Part shown: in pieces, positions 1 through 5,214 of the stretch
Position numbering within the stretch: position 1 is the first letter of the stretch
Layout: each line of letters opens with the position of its first letter
Origin: Bacteroidales bacterium
GTDB lineage: Bacteria > Bacteroidota > Bacteroidia > Bacteroidales > Muribaculaceae
Assembly: GCA_004553485.1 (NCBI GenBank)
Contig: SFLG01000075.1
Location: forward strand, 1 to 8,856
Length of the DNA: 8,856 nt
Reading direction: 5' to 3'
Program-made: the position numbers and the translations under genes
Notes under the pieces: generated by a model
What the model saw: the letters and a program-made list of their open reading frames with translations, nothing else
Told to the model about the DNA's origin: nothing
Database searches by the model: none

Positions 1-16
1 TGTTCCCAAATATTAC

Positions 17-24
17 TACATTTG
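17..24 (+). promoter_or_regulatory. Left TAnnTTTG box of copy A
   Basis: TACATTTG matches the Bacteroidetes -7 consensus TAnnTTTG and is followed by CGGTAA. The same extension follows the box at 8769-8776, and CGGTA follows the box at 1648-1655. Transcription from here would begin near base 31, just before the outer stem of the structured element. Too little sequence lies upstream in the window to judge a -33 box. Confidence 0.5.
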
Positions 25-80
25 CGGTAAGTCCAAATGCCTTCGGCACCGCGCACCGGCCTGGCGGCCGACCTGCGCTT

Positions 81-111
81 TTGGATTACTCGCGAATATT
101 TATTAAATTTG
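81..111 (+). promoter_or_regulatory. Right promoter of copy A (-33 TTG, -7 TAAATTTG)
   Basis: TTG at 81-83 and TAAATTTG at 104-111 are separated by 20 bases, which fits the Bacteroidetes promoter layout. Copy B keeps the same boxes and the same spacing. The TTG lies in the 3' arm of the predicted outer stem, so the promoter and the fold share bases. It could drive the two small genes downstream, with a leader of about 160 bases. Confidence 0.55.
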
Positions 112-114
112 CGG

Positions 115-276
115 ATGCAGACCGCCTGACCGCCGCAGGCAGAGGCGAGGCTTGACCGAGCCAACTCCCGGTCGGATACAGAGGGCGTGACACGCATAAC
201 ATTATATTTTTACCCCATAAGCCAATCTAATGCCGACGATGGGACGACCGCGGCAACAATCTAAATTTTTAAACCC
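115..276 (+). other. Untranslated leader before the first small gene
   Basis: No convincing gene is present. The GC-rich part (115-195) has several weak self-complementary stretches, for example GCCTG with CAGGC and GCGT with ACGC, followed by an AT-rich part up to the ATG at 277. It is most simply read as the 5' leader of the downstream gene if transcription starts at the promoter near 104-111. I recognise no known riboswitch. Confidence 0.4.
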
Positions 277-286
277 ATGAAAAAAA

Positions 287-664
287 TTGTTTTTGATTTT
301 ATTATTTTTATTCCCTATCTGTGCAAGTGCGCTTAACTGGTATTCTGTTACTGTAAGATATAAATACTATGAGATTTATTCAAAAAATGGGAAGGTGATA
401 TTAAACACTAAAAAAGATGCTCAGATAGGCAGCGTTACATATGATATAGAAGCTAATTCGGCCATTGGCGCCAAACAAGCCGCCAAGGCAAAGTTTAAAA
501 AAGAGTATGAGACAAAAAATGGGCAGGTCGCAAATAATTACGCGACTATACCCCAGAAGTATCTTATGGACCCAACCTCCTATATAACCGCGACACTTTA
601 TCAGATTCATGAGTACTATGATTCCTCCACAAAATTGATTAAAAGGAATGTTGACCACTGGTAA
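287..664 (+). CDS. Small exported protein of unknown function; start region possibly frameshifted
   Basis: The open frame (125 residues) begins at a TTG at 287. An ATG at 277 followed by seven A (280-286) is out of frame by one base; read directly it gives MKKIVFDF and stops after 19 codons. With one A fewer it would read MKKLFLILLFLFPICASA, a textbook signal peptide with a signal peptidase I site at ASA, running straight into this frame. So either TTG is the start, or the gene depends on slippage at the A tract, or a base is wrong. The mature part of about 110 residues is rich in Tyr and Lys, has no Cys, and contains an Ala/Lys-rich stretch (SAIGAKQAAKAKFKKEY). I recognise no family. It is AT-rich compared with the core genes. 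A second small exported protein begins 45 bases downstream, so the two are probably co-transcribed. Confidence 0.6.
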   Translation: MFLILLFLFPICASALNWYSVTVRYKYYEIYSKNGKVILNTKKDAQIGSVTYDIEANSAIGAKQAAKAKFKKEYETKNGQVANNYATIPQKYLMDPTSYITATLYQIHEYYDSSTKLIKRNVDHW

Positions 665-709
665 TATGTCAATTAGTTCAATTTTTTACCATAATTAAAC
701 TCGTTTTAT

Positions 710-1153
710 ATGACAAAGAAAATTACAGTAATTTTATGCTTCGTTATCGGCTGTATCCTGATGACAAACGCACGAACCAATCCCGTTACACTAAATCAGG
801 CACAAGAACATGTGAAGGTTGACCGTCCCGGCACTGTCACCTTCGGATATCCCAACGACCTGCACGTAAAAAAAGCTCGAGAGGAAGGCTTGCGCAATGT
901 GTCCGGGCTGACTTTTAATGCCGCAGTAATATATGACACCGCATTCATTAAAAACAGGTTGTGCTCCAAAGGCAAGGTATTTAATTACACGAGCAAACCA
1001 ATAACTGTTCATTGCAATTTTTATGCCGGTAACAGGTTAGTCGCCAGCTATGCCATAGTCGTAAAGCCCCGCACATTCAACCGTATGGTTCCCGACGATG
1101 CTCCAATGGACAAATTAAAGGAATGCGACCGCGTTGTATGCTATGAAGATTGA
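710..1153 (+). CDS. Small exported protein of unknown function
   Basis: The product has 147 residues. The N-terminus (MTKK, then a hydrophobic run to about residue 19) is an export signal, with a possible signal peptidase I site after TNA (residue 21). The V-I-G-C at residues 12-15 fits a lipobox, so a lipoprotein is a second option, though the signal would be very short and the hydrophobic run continues past the cysteine. The mature part has four cysteines (about 85, 102, 139 and 144), enough for two disulfides in the periplasm or outside. Alternating hydrophobic residues around 95-120 suggest beta strands. I recognise no family. It lies 45 bases after the preceding exported protein and is followed at 1269-1303 by a terminator, so the pair looks like a two-gene unit of secreted products. 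Its GC content is lower than that of pyrH-frr. Confidence 0.75.
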   Translation: MTKKITVILCFVIGCILMTNARTNPVTLNQAQEHVKVDRPGTVTFGYPNDLHVKKAREEGLRNVSGLTFNAAVIYDTAFIKNRLCSKGKVFNYTSKPITVHCNFYAGNRLVASYAIVVKPRTFNRMVPDDAPMDKLKECDRVVCYED

Positions 1154-1268
1154 CCAGCTCTTCTAATACAAGACAACAGCACACGCAGACGCCCTATTAT
1201 CATAGCCCACTACAACACCTGCAAACTCGCCATATGATGCCCGGGGCTTATTACTGAAATTTCCCAGC
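1154..1268 (+). other. Spacer with no recognised feature
   Basis: This is the stretch between the second small gene and the terminator. I see no gene, promoter box or clear hairpin in it, and read it as the 3' untranslated part of the small two-gene transcript. Confidence 0.4.
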
Positions 1269-1303
1269 CCGGTGCCGATTTTTATGTAAAATCGGCACCG
1301 GCT
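1269..1303 (+). terminator. Intrinsic terminator after the two small genes
   Basis: A 14-base-pair perfect stem (1269-1282 with 1288-1301), CCGGTGCCGATTTT against AAAATCGGCACCGG, has a five-base loop TATGT and is followed by CTTTTATT. The T tract is short and interrupted, so termination may be incomplete. It lies 115 bases after the stop codon of the second small gene, the nearest plus-strand gene upstream. Confidence 0.75.
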
Positions 1304-1338
1304 TTTATTGTCAAGTTAAATTTTGGATAGATATAATC

Positions 1339-1365
1339 CAGTTGTTCGTAAATTCCGAACAACTG
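1339..1365. repeat. Perfect inverted repeat, 10 bp arms
   Basis: CAGTTGTTCG (1339-1348) and CGAACAACTG (1356-1365) are exact reverse complements around the loop TAAATTC. C-rich sequence (CCACCCCC) follows, so it is not a standard terminator on the plus strand. Confidence 0.7.
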
Positions 1366-1455
1366 CCACCCCCACGACATTCTTTGCTGAATTTGTCTAT
1401 TATTTGGATAGCCTTTTTTAGACATTCTTTCATGAAAAATTTGATGGCATTCAAG

Positions 1456-1476
1456 ATGTCGCAAAATATGCGACAT
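1456..1476. repeat. Perfect inverted repeat, 8 bp arms
   Basis: ATGTCGCA (1456-1463) and TGCGACAT (1469-1476) are exact reverse complements around the loop AAATA. The role is unknown. Confidence 0.65.
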
Positions 1477-1509
1477 ATGTCATTTTCAAATTATCGAAAT
1501 GATATATTT

Positions 1510-1545
1510 AAGGAGGTTTCAACATGTAAGCATTTCTTACATGTT
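1510..1545 (+). promoter_or_regulatory. Consensus ribosome site leading to a start-stop codon pair inside a hairpin
   Basis: AAGGAGG (1510-1516) is followed 7 bases later by ATG (1524-1526) and immediately by TAA (1527-1529). The ATG and TAA lie in the left arm of a perfect 10-bp hairpin (AACATGTAAG at 1521-1530 with CTTACATGTT at 1536-1545, loop CATTT). A strong Shine-Dalgarno site is unusual in Bacteroidetes. It could be a minimal ORF that parks ribosomes, a leftover of a lost gene, or chance. Confidence 0.4.
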
Positions 1546-1647
1546 CGCATGGAAGACGTGAGTTTAGTATCGATTAATATTGAGTTCTTGTTTGGGACTC
1601 AAACCTGTGTTTTCAGGCGTTGCTGTGTCGGTTTCCAAAATATTTCT

Positions 1648-1655
1648 TATATTTG
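1648..1655 (+). promoter_or_regulatory. Left TAnnTTTG box of copy B
   Basis: TATATTTG fits the Bacteroidetes -7 consensus and is followed by CGGTA as in copy A. No TTG stands at the expected distance upstream (the nearest is at 1620-1622, 25 bases away), so promoter activity is uncertain. Confidence 0.4.
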
Positions 1656-1711
1656 CGGTATGCCAATTACCTTTGGCATCGCGCACCGGCTCTTTGAGCC
1701 GACTTGCGCTA

Positions 1712-1742
1712 TTGACAAACACGCGAAAATTTTATATTTTTG
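1712..1742 (+). promoter_or_regulatory. pyrH promoter
   Basis: TTG (1712-1714), a 20-base spacer and TATTTTTG (1735-1742) fit the Bacteroidetes sigma-factor consensus. Transcription would start near 1748, giving a leader of about 20 bases before the pyrH ATG at 1767. The promoter forms the right end of copy B of the structured element. Confidence 0.7.
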
Positions 1743-1766
1743 CGAAAAACTAACAGTAGAATAAGG

Positions 1767-2441
1767 ATGACACAGAAAAAATACGGCAGAATATTGCTTA
1801 AACTCAGCGGCGAAAGCCTTGCCGGCGGTGCAGGCCACGGCATCGACACCGAACGGCTGATGAGTTACGCCACTCAAATCAAGGACGGCAACATTTTCCG
1901 CGGCCTCAGCGGTACGCAGCGCGGCTTTGACCGTGTCACCGGCGACCAGATGGGTATGCTGGCCACCGTCATCAACTCGCTGGCCCTGCGCAGCGCCCTC
2001 GAGAGTCTGGGAAGCGCCGTCGAGGCTTTCACGGCCGTCAACATGTATCCCATCGGCAAGCACTACAGCAGCCGCAGCGCCATCGAGGCTCTTCAGCAGG
2101 GTAAGGTGGCTATCCTCGCCGGCGGAACGGGCAACCCGTTCTTCACCACCGACACCGGAGCAAGCCTCCGCGCCGTCGAAATCGGTGCCGACGTGATGCT
2201 CAAGGGCACGCGCGTCGACGGCATCTACACCGCCGACCCCGAGAAAGACCCCACGGCTCAGAAATTCGACACGATAACCTTTGACGAGGTGTACAACCGC
2301 GGCCTCAAGGTGATGGACCTCACCGCCACCGCCATGTGCCGCGAGAACGACATGCCCGTCATCGTCTTCGACATGGACACCCCCGGCAACCTGGCCAAAG
2401 TGCTCGGAGGCGACCCCATCGGCACCCTGGTGACAGTATAA
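1767..2441 (+). CDS. pyrH: UMP kinase (PyrH), with a short internal in-frame gap
   Basis: PyrH phosphorylates UMP to UDP with ATP in the cytoplasm, the step that feeds pyrimidine nucleotides into RNA, DNA and sugar nucleotides; it belongs to the amino acid kinase fold. Visible motifs are KLSGES (12-17), DQMGMLATVINSLAL (60-74), GTGNPFFTTDTGASLRAVEI (120-139), the D-x-IYTADPEKDPTA stretch (151-164) and KVMDLTATAM (181-190). The ATG at 1767 was chosen because it starts the usual MTQKKYGRILLKLSGE and sits just behind a good promoter. At residues 37-46 the protein reads QIKDGNIFRG. Family members (recalled from E. coli PyrH) carry about 14 more residues here, ending IGG before GN, which supply a core beta strand and most of the near-invariant GGGN loop. 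The length is 224 against the usual 236-241. The rest is intact and in frame. The gap may be an assembly error, or the enzyme may be impaired. frr follows after 57 bases, a common neighbour. Confidence 0.93.
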   Translation: MTQKKYGRILLKLSGESLAGGAGHGIDTERLMSYATQIKDGNIFRGLSGTQRGFDRVTGDQMGMLATVINSLALRSALESLGSAVEAFTAVNMYPIGKHYSSRSAIEALQQGKVAILAGGTGNPFFTTDTGASLRAVEIGADVMLKGTRVDGIYTADPEKDPTAQKFDTITFDEVYNRGLKVMDLTATAMCRENDMPVIVFDMDTPGNLAKVLGGDPIGTLVTV

Positions 2442-2445
2442 TCTC

Positions 2446-2474
2446 TTGTCCCAAAGCTACCGCCTCATCCTTTG
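2446..2474 (+). promoter_or_regulatory. Possible weak frr promoter
   Basis: TTG (2446-2448), 18 bases, then ATCCTTTG (2467-2474) followed by CAAAT resembles the Bacteroidetes promoter, but the TA of TAnnTTTG is reversed. frr may instead be read through from pyrH, 57 bases upstream. Confidence 0.3.
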
Positions 2475-2498
2475 CAAATACTAAAAAACTTATATATC

Positions 2499-3065
2499 AT
2501 GGCAAACATCGAACCCAAACCCATCCTCGACGCCGCTGAAGAAAAAATGGAGATGGCCCTCATCTACCTTGACGAGACCCTCTCGCACATCCGCGCAGGA
2601 CGTGCCAGCACCAAGCTGCTCGACGGAATCCGTGTCGACTACTACGGCAGCACCGTTCCCGTCAGCAACGTCGCCAACATCAGCATCCCCGATGCCCGCA
2701 CCATCGCCATCACTCCCTGGGAGAAGAGCATGTTCCGCGAAATCGAGCGTGCCATCATCAACAGCGAGCTCGGCATCACCCCCGAGAACAACGGCGAAGT
2801 CATCCGCCTGTGCATCCCGCCCCTCACCGAGGAGCGCCGCAAGCAGCTGGCCAAGCAGTGCAAGGCCGAGGCCGAAAATGCCCGCGTAAGCGTGCGCAAC
2901 GCCCGCCGCGACGCCATCGAGACTCTCAAGAAAGCCATCAAGAACGGCATGCCCGAGGACATCGAGAAAGACGCCGAAGGCCAGGCCCAGAAAGTCCACG
3001 ACAAGTTCATGAAAAAAATTGACGACGCCTACGCCGCCAAAGAAAAAGAAATCATGGCCGTCTGA
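2499..3065 (+). CDS. frr: Ribosome recycling factor
   Basis: RRF acts with EF-G to split post-termination ribosomes in the cytoplasm. The product has 188 residues, the normal length (about 185). Family marks are the first helix with IRAGRAST (31-38), the YYGSTVPV turn (48-55), IPPLTEERRKQL (106-117), and the VSVRNARRDAIETLKK helix (130-145) with the conserved Arg at about 133. The C-terminal helix ends KEKEIMAV. It shows the two-domain layout of a three-helix bundle with an inserted small beta domain near residues 30-105. The ATG at 2499 gives the standard N-terminus; an in-frame extension upstream has no ATG and runs into the possible promoter. It forms a unit with pyrH and is closed by the terminator at 3164-3197. 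No abnormal residues were noticed. Confidence 0.96.
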   Translation: MANIEPKPILDAAEEKMEMALIYLDETLSHIRAGRASTKLLDGIRVDYYGSTVPVSNVANISIPDARTIAITPWEKSMFREIERAIINSELGITPENNGEVIRLCIPPLTEERRKQLAKQCKAEAENARVSVRNARRDAIETLKKAIKNGMPEDIEKDAEGQAQKVHDKFMKKIDDAYAAKEKEIMAV

Positions 3066-3163
3066 CACCACCACCCGGCCATCGACCCCGGCCGACCATC
3101 GACCACCGGGCCATATAACACGACCAAATAGAGTGGGGAATTCAAAAGCTCACCCCCATTCCC

Positions 3164-3197
3164 AGCGGGTAGCGCCACCGGCGCACCCGCTTTTCTT
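3164..3197 (+). terminator. Intrinsic terminator after frr
   Basis: AGCGGGT (3164-3170) pairs with ACCCGCT (3185-3191), and inside it GCGCC (3172-3176) pairs with GGCGC (3180-3184) around ACC, with one bulged A. TTTTCTT follows. It lies about 100 bases after the frr stop, between convergent genes, and the T tract shows it works for the plus strand. Confidence 0.85.
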
Positions 3198-3251
3198 GCA
3201 GCCATCGCCCAGTAAAATCCTTAAAGTCCATTAAACCCTTATCCGGACCTC

Positions 3252-3971
3252 TTATTCCTCGATGAGGTGGAGGAGGTAGGGGGTGGGCTTGAGGGAGTAG
3301 GCGCGGGTGAGGAGGGGAAGGGCCTCGGAGCGGCGGCCGGTGACCCAGTAGAGGCTGCCCAGGTCGAGCAGGGTGGCAAGGTCGTCGGGATGTTGGGCGA
3401 GGATGGACGTCCACTCGCGCGTGGCGGCGGCGTTGTCGCCCTGCAGCAGATAGCCCTCGGCCAGCATACGCCGGTAGCGGATATTGTCGGGGGAGGTCGC
3501 CAACAGCTTGCGCGCATATTCCACCATCATGGGGCCGTTCGAGCGGAACTGATAATAGTCGGCCAGACGGATGTTGAAGGCGCGGGCAAGGTAGGGGTAG
3601 GCCTCGCGGACACGCAGCAGCAGATTTTCGTACATATCAGAGCTGCCCGTCGACAGCGACACCTCCCGCAGGTCGCTCAGCAGGCTGTCGAGAGGTACGG
3701 CGTAGTTCATCGCCGTCTGAACCAACGTCACGGCGCGTGTGGTGTCGGCCGCCATATAGTGCGCCACCATGGCGTGGGCGTAGACGTCGGACTGACGTGG
3801 ATCCTCGTGCAGCATCAGCGTGTACATCGCCGTGGCGTTAAGCCACTCGCGGGCGGCGAAGAAGTTCTCGGCCTTGCGGGCATTGCGCTCGTACGACGAC
3901 GTCTGCCCCTGCGCCGCCAACGGCAGCACAAACAGCACCGCTAGCAAAATTTTGATAAAACGCAACACCAT
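3252..3971 (-). CDS. Exported tetratricopeptide-repeat (TPR) protein
   Basis: The product has 239 residues with a signal peptide (MVLRFIKILLAVLFVLPLAA, probable cleavage near residues 20-23), so it is periplasmic or outer-membrane associated. Helical repeats of TPR type follow. The clearest two are near residues 163-192 (Y-R-R-M-L-A-E-G-Y-L-L-Q-G-D, then W-T-S-I-L-A-Q-H-P) and 197-230 (L-L-D-L-G-S-L-Y-W-V-T-G-R, then A-L-P-L-L-T-R-A-Y). A weaker one lies near 30-60 (A-E-N-F-F-A-A-R-E-W). TPR domains bind partner proteins; no partner or reaction can be named. The ATG at 3971 starts a proper signal peptide. The gene runs in the same direction as the GDP-mannose pyrophosphorylase gene, with a 146-base gap containing short tandem repeats, so co-transcription is possible but not shown. 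It converges with frr. Confidence 0.85.
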   Translation of the reverse strand: MVLRFIKILLAVLFVLPLAAQGQTSSYERNARKAENFFAAREWLNATAMYTLMLHEDPRQSDVYAHAMVAHYMAADTTRAVTLVQTAMNYAVPLDSLLSDLREVSLSTGSSDMYENLLLRVREAYPYLARAFNIRLADYYQFRSNGPMMVEYARKLLATSPDNIRYRRMLAEGYLLQGDNAAATREWTSILAQHPDDLATLLDLGSLYWVTGRRSEALPLLTRAYSLKPTPYLLHLIEE

Positions 3972-4010
3972 AATATGATACAGTTTTAAGTGATGAGGGT
4001 AGGGGTACCG

Positions 4011-4046
4011 GCCTTATTAGGCCAATTAGACTAATTAGACCAATTG
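4011..4046. repeat. Tandem 9-base repeat, about four units
   Basis: Units on the plus strand are GCCTTATTA (4011), GGCCAATTA (4020), GACTAATTA (4029) and GACCAATTG (4038), a degenerate 9-base period centred on GACyAATTA. The array lies in the 146-base gap between the manC-type gene and the TPR gene on the minus strand, 40 bases upstream of the TPR start. Function is unknown; simple-repeat slippage is the plain explanation. Confidence 0.65.
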
Positions 4047-4117
4047 CCCGCTTTAGATAAAAACGTGGCGGGGGACGCTATGGTTCGCAGCCGGTGCGTT
4101 TTTTCGGGGAGGGGCGC

Positions 4118-5209
4118 CTACTGGAATTTGTCGCCGTAGGCAACCTTGGCGTCGTTGACGATGTGGCGTATATCCTGCTCGTGGATTTTGGGGCAAATCA
4201 GCAGCACGTCGCCGGCGTCGGCAATGATGTAGTCGTTGAGGCCGTCCACGGCCACAAGCTTGTCGCCGCTGATGCAGAAGATGTTGCCCGACGAGTTGTA
4301 CGACAGCACCTGGCAGTTCTGCGTGACGTTGCCGTCGCGGGTCTTGGGCGAGATATCGTATAGCGAGCTCCACGTCTCCAGGTCGTTCCAGCCGTATGCC
4401 ACCGTCTCGACGCAGGCATTGGTAGCCTTCTCCACCACGTTGTCGATGCTGATGGCGGGGCAGGCGGGGAAGATACGGGCTATGCATCCGGCCTCGGCGG
4501 CGGTGCCGAAGACGTCACGGTTGTCGGCGAAGGGTGTGTTGACCTCCGGGGCGTAGGCGGCGAGGGCGTCGATGATGGCCGAGGCCTTCCACAGGAAAAT
4601 TCCCGAGTTCCAGAAAAACTCGCCCGTCGACACAAACACCTCGGCCATCTCCTTCTTGGGCTTCTGGGTGAAGGTCTTGACCTTGTAGAAGTTCTCGCCC
4701 AGGGGCTTGCCTATCTGTATGTATCCGTATGCCGTTTCGGGGCGGGTGGGGGTGACGGCCATGGTAAGCAGCACGTCGTTCCGCCCGACAAAGTCGAAGC
4801 CGTCCAGTACGGCCTTCTCAAACTCGCGCTCGCGGGTGACCAGGTGGTCGGCTGGGGTGACGATAATCGAGGCCTCGGGGTCGGCGGCGGCGATGTGCCA
4901 GGCCGCCCAGGCTATGCACGGGGCCGTCGAGCGGCGCGCCGGCTCGAGCAGGATATTGCCGGCGGGCACATCGGGCAGCTGCTCGCGTATGGTGTCCGCA
5001 TAGCGGGCATTGGTGACCACCACGATATGCGAGGGGTCCACCATCGGCGTCAGGCGGTCGTAGGTCATCTGCACCAGCGAGCGGCCTGTGCCTAAGAAAT
5101 CAATAAACTGCTTGGGGCGGTCGACGCGGCTGTAAGGCCAGAAACGGCTGCCTACGCCACCGCACATTATGACACACCAGCGGTGCCGGTTGTTGTCTGT
5201 CTGTGACAT
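4118..5209 (-). CDS. manC: Mannose-1-phosphate guanylyltransferase (GDP-mannose pyrophosphorylase)
   Basis: The enzyme makes GDP-mannose from mannose-1-phosphate and GTP in the cytoplasm, the donor for mannose and, through GDP-fucose, for surface glycans. The product has 363 residues, typical of the single-function form that lacks the fused mannose-6-phosphate isomerase cupin. Visible motifs are the nucleotide-binding loop GGVGSRFWPYSRVDRPKQF (17-35), TPADH (118-122, with the metal-binding Asp), ETAYGYIQIG (158-167), FTQKP (180-184), WNSGIF (200-205) and GWNDLETWSSLYD (273-285). A left-handed beta-helix tail follows, with VDGLNDYIIADAGDVLLICP (321-340). The segment SIDNVVEKA (254-262) is one residue shorter than the SIDxxxMEKA form I recall and lacks its Met. 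The ATG at 5209 sits 156 bases from the divergent HAD gene. No TAnnTTTG box is visible in front of it, but a 22-base tandem repeat is. Confidence 0.93.
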   Translation of the reverse strand: MSQTDNNRHRWCVIMCGGVGSRFWPYSRVDRPKQFIDFLGTGRSLVQMTYDRLTPMVDPSHIVVVTNARYADTIREQLPDVPAGNILLEPARRSTAPCIAWAAWHIAAADPEASIIVTPADHLVTREREFEKAVLDGFDFVGRNDVLLTMAVTPTRPETAYGYIQIGKPLGENFYKVKTFTQKPKKEMAEVFVSTGEFFWNSGIFLWKASAIIDALAAYAPEVNTPFADNRDVFGTAAEAGCIARIFPACPAISIDNVVEKATNACVETVAYGWNDLETWSSLYDISPKTRDGNVTQNCQVLSYNSSGNIFCISGDKLVAVDGLNDYIIADAGDVLLICPKIHEQDIRHIVNDAKVAYGDKFQ

Positions 5210-5214
5210 ATACT

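Larger units (their letters stand above)
2..114 (+). repeat. Structured intergenic element, copy A
   Basis: First of two related copies in the window; the other is at 1630-1745. By hand alignment about three quarters of positions agree, with the longest identical blocks TTTGCGGTA, CGCGCACCGGC and CGCGAA. A TAnnTTTG box lies at each end (17-24 and 104-111), 87 bases apart as in copy B. The middle can fold as a branched structure. The outer stem is TCCAAA (32-37) with TTTGGA (80-85). The first arm is TGCC (38-41) with GGCA (45-48). The second arm is GCGCA (51-55) with TGCGC (74-78), continued by CGGCC (57-61) with GGCCG (66-70). No protein is encoded. That it acts as an RNA or regulatory element is inference; it could also be a dispersed palindromic repeat without function. 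Confidence 0.8.
1304..1629. other. AT-rich gene-free segment with several hairpins
   Basis: No credible gene lies here. Perfect inverted repeats occur at 1339-1365 (10 bp, 7-base loop), 1456-1476 (8 bp, 5-base loop) and 1521-1545 (10 bp, 5-base loop). Weaker ones occur at 1394-1424 (TGTCTA/TAGACA), 1480-1502 (TCATTT/AAATGA) and 1582-1600 (GAGTTCT with GGGACTC, allowing G-T pairs). None is followed by a proper T tract. The segment may be non-coding RNA, a set of protein-binding palindromes or decayed mobile DNA; the sequence does not decide. Confidence 0.5.
1630..1745 (+). repeat. Structured intergenic element, copy B, directly upstream of pyrH
   Basis: This is the counterpart of the element at 2-114. 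The end boxes TATATTTG (1648-1655) and TATTTTTG (1735-1742) are again 87 bases apart. The long arm keeps GCGCA (1681-1685) with TGCGC (1705-1709), followed by CGGCTC (1687-1692) with GAGCCG (1696-1701) around TTT. Copy A has a different apical sequence that pairs equally well (a C-G pair replaced by T-A, and a different loop), so the stem is kept while the sequence changes. The first arm can form as TGCCAA (1661-1666) with TTGGCA (1673-1678). An outer stem, CCAAT with ATTGA or ATTGAC, is weaker here than in copy A and competes with the first arm. Confidence 0.8.

Noticed and set aside
1282..1476. Minus-strand open frame of 64 codons
   Set aside because: It spans several inverted repeats and ends inside the terminator stem; there is no promoter or recognisable family.
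1590..1617. tRNA-like T-arm (GGTTTGAGTCC on the minus strand)
   Set aside because: The flanking bases do not pair as a five-base T stem, and no acceptor, D or anticodon arms are found around it.
1342..1764. Plus-strand open frame of 140 codons upstream of pyrH
   Set aside because: It runs through the hairpin cluster, the second element copy and the pyrH promoter, has no domain-like composition, and its start lies in the arm of an inverted repeat.
3066..3120. Repeated CATCGACC in the spacer after frr
   Set aside because: Only two or three short imperfect copies in GC-rich sequence; no array with regular spacing, so not a CRISPR or a meaningful repeat.
4047..4117. Possible terminator after manC on the minus strand
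   Set aside because: A CGTTTTTATC tract is present, but no stem longer than about 3 bp precedes it.
4053..4487. Minus-strand open frame overlapping the 3' part of manC
   Set aside because: It is Arg/His/Gln-rich and in a different frame from manC, which has full-length family matches through this region.
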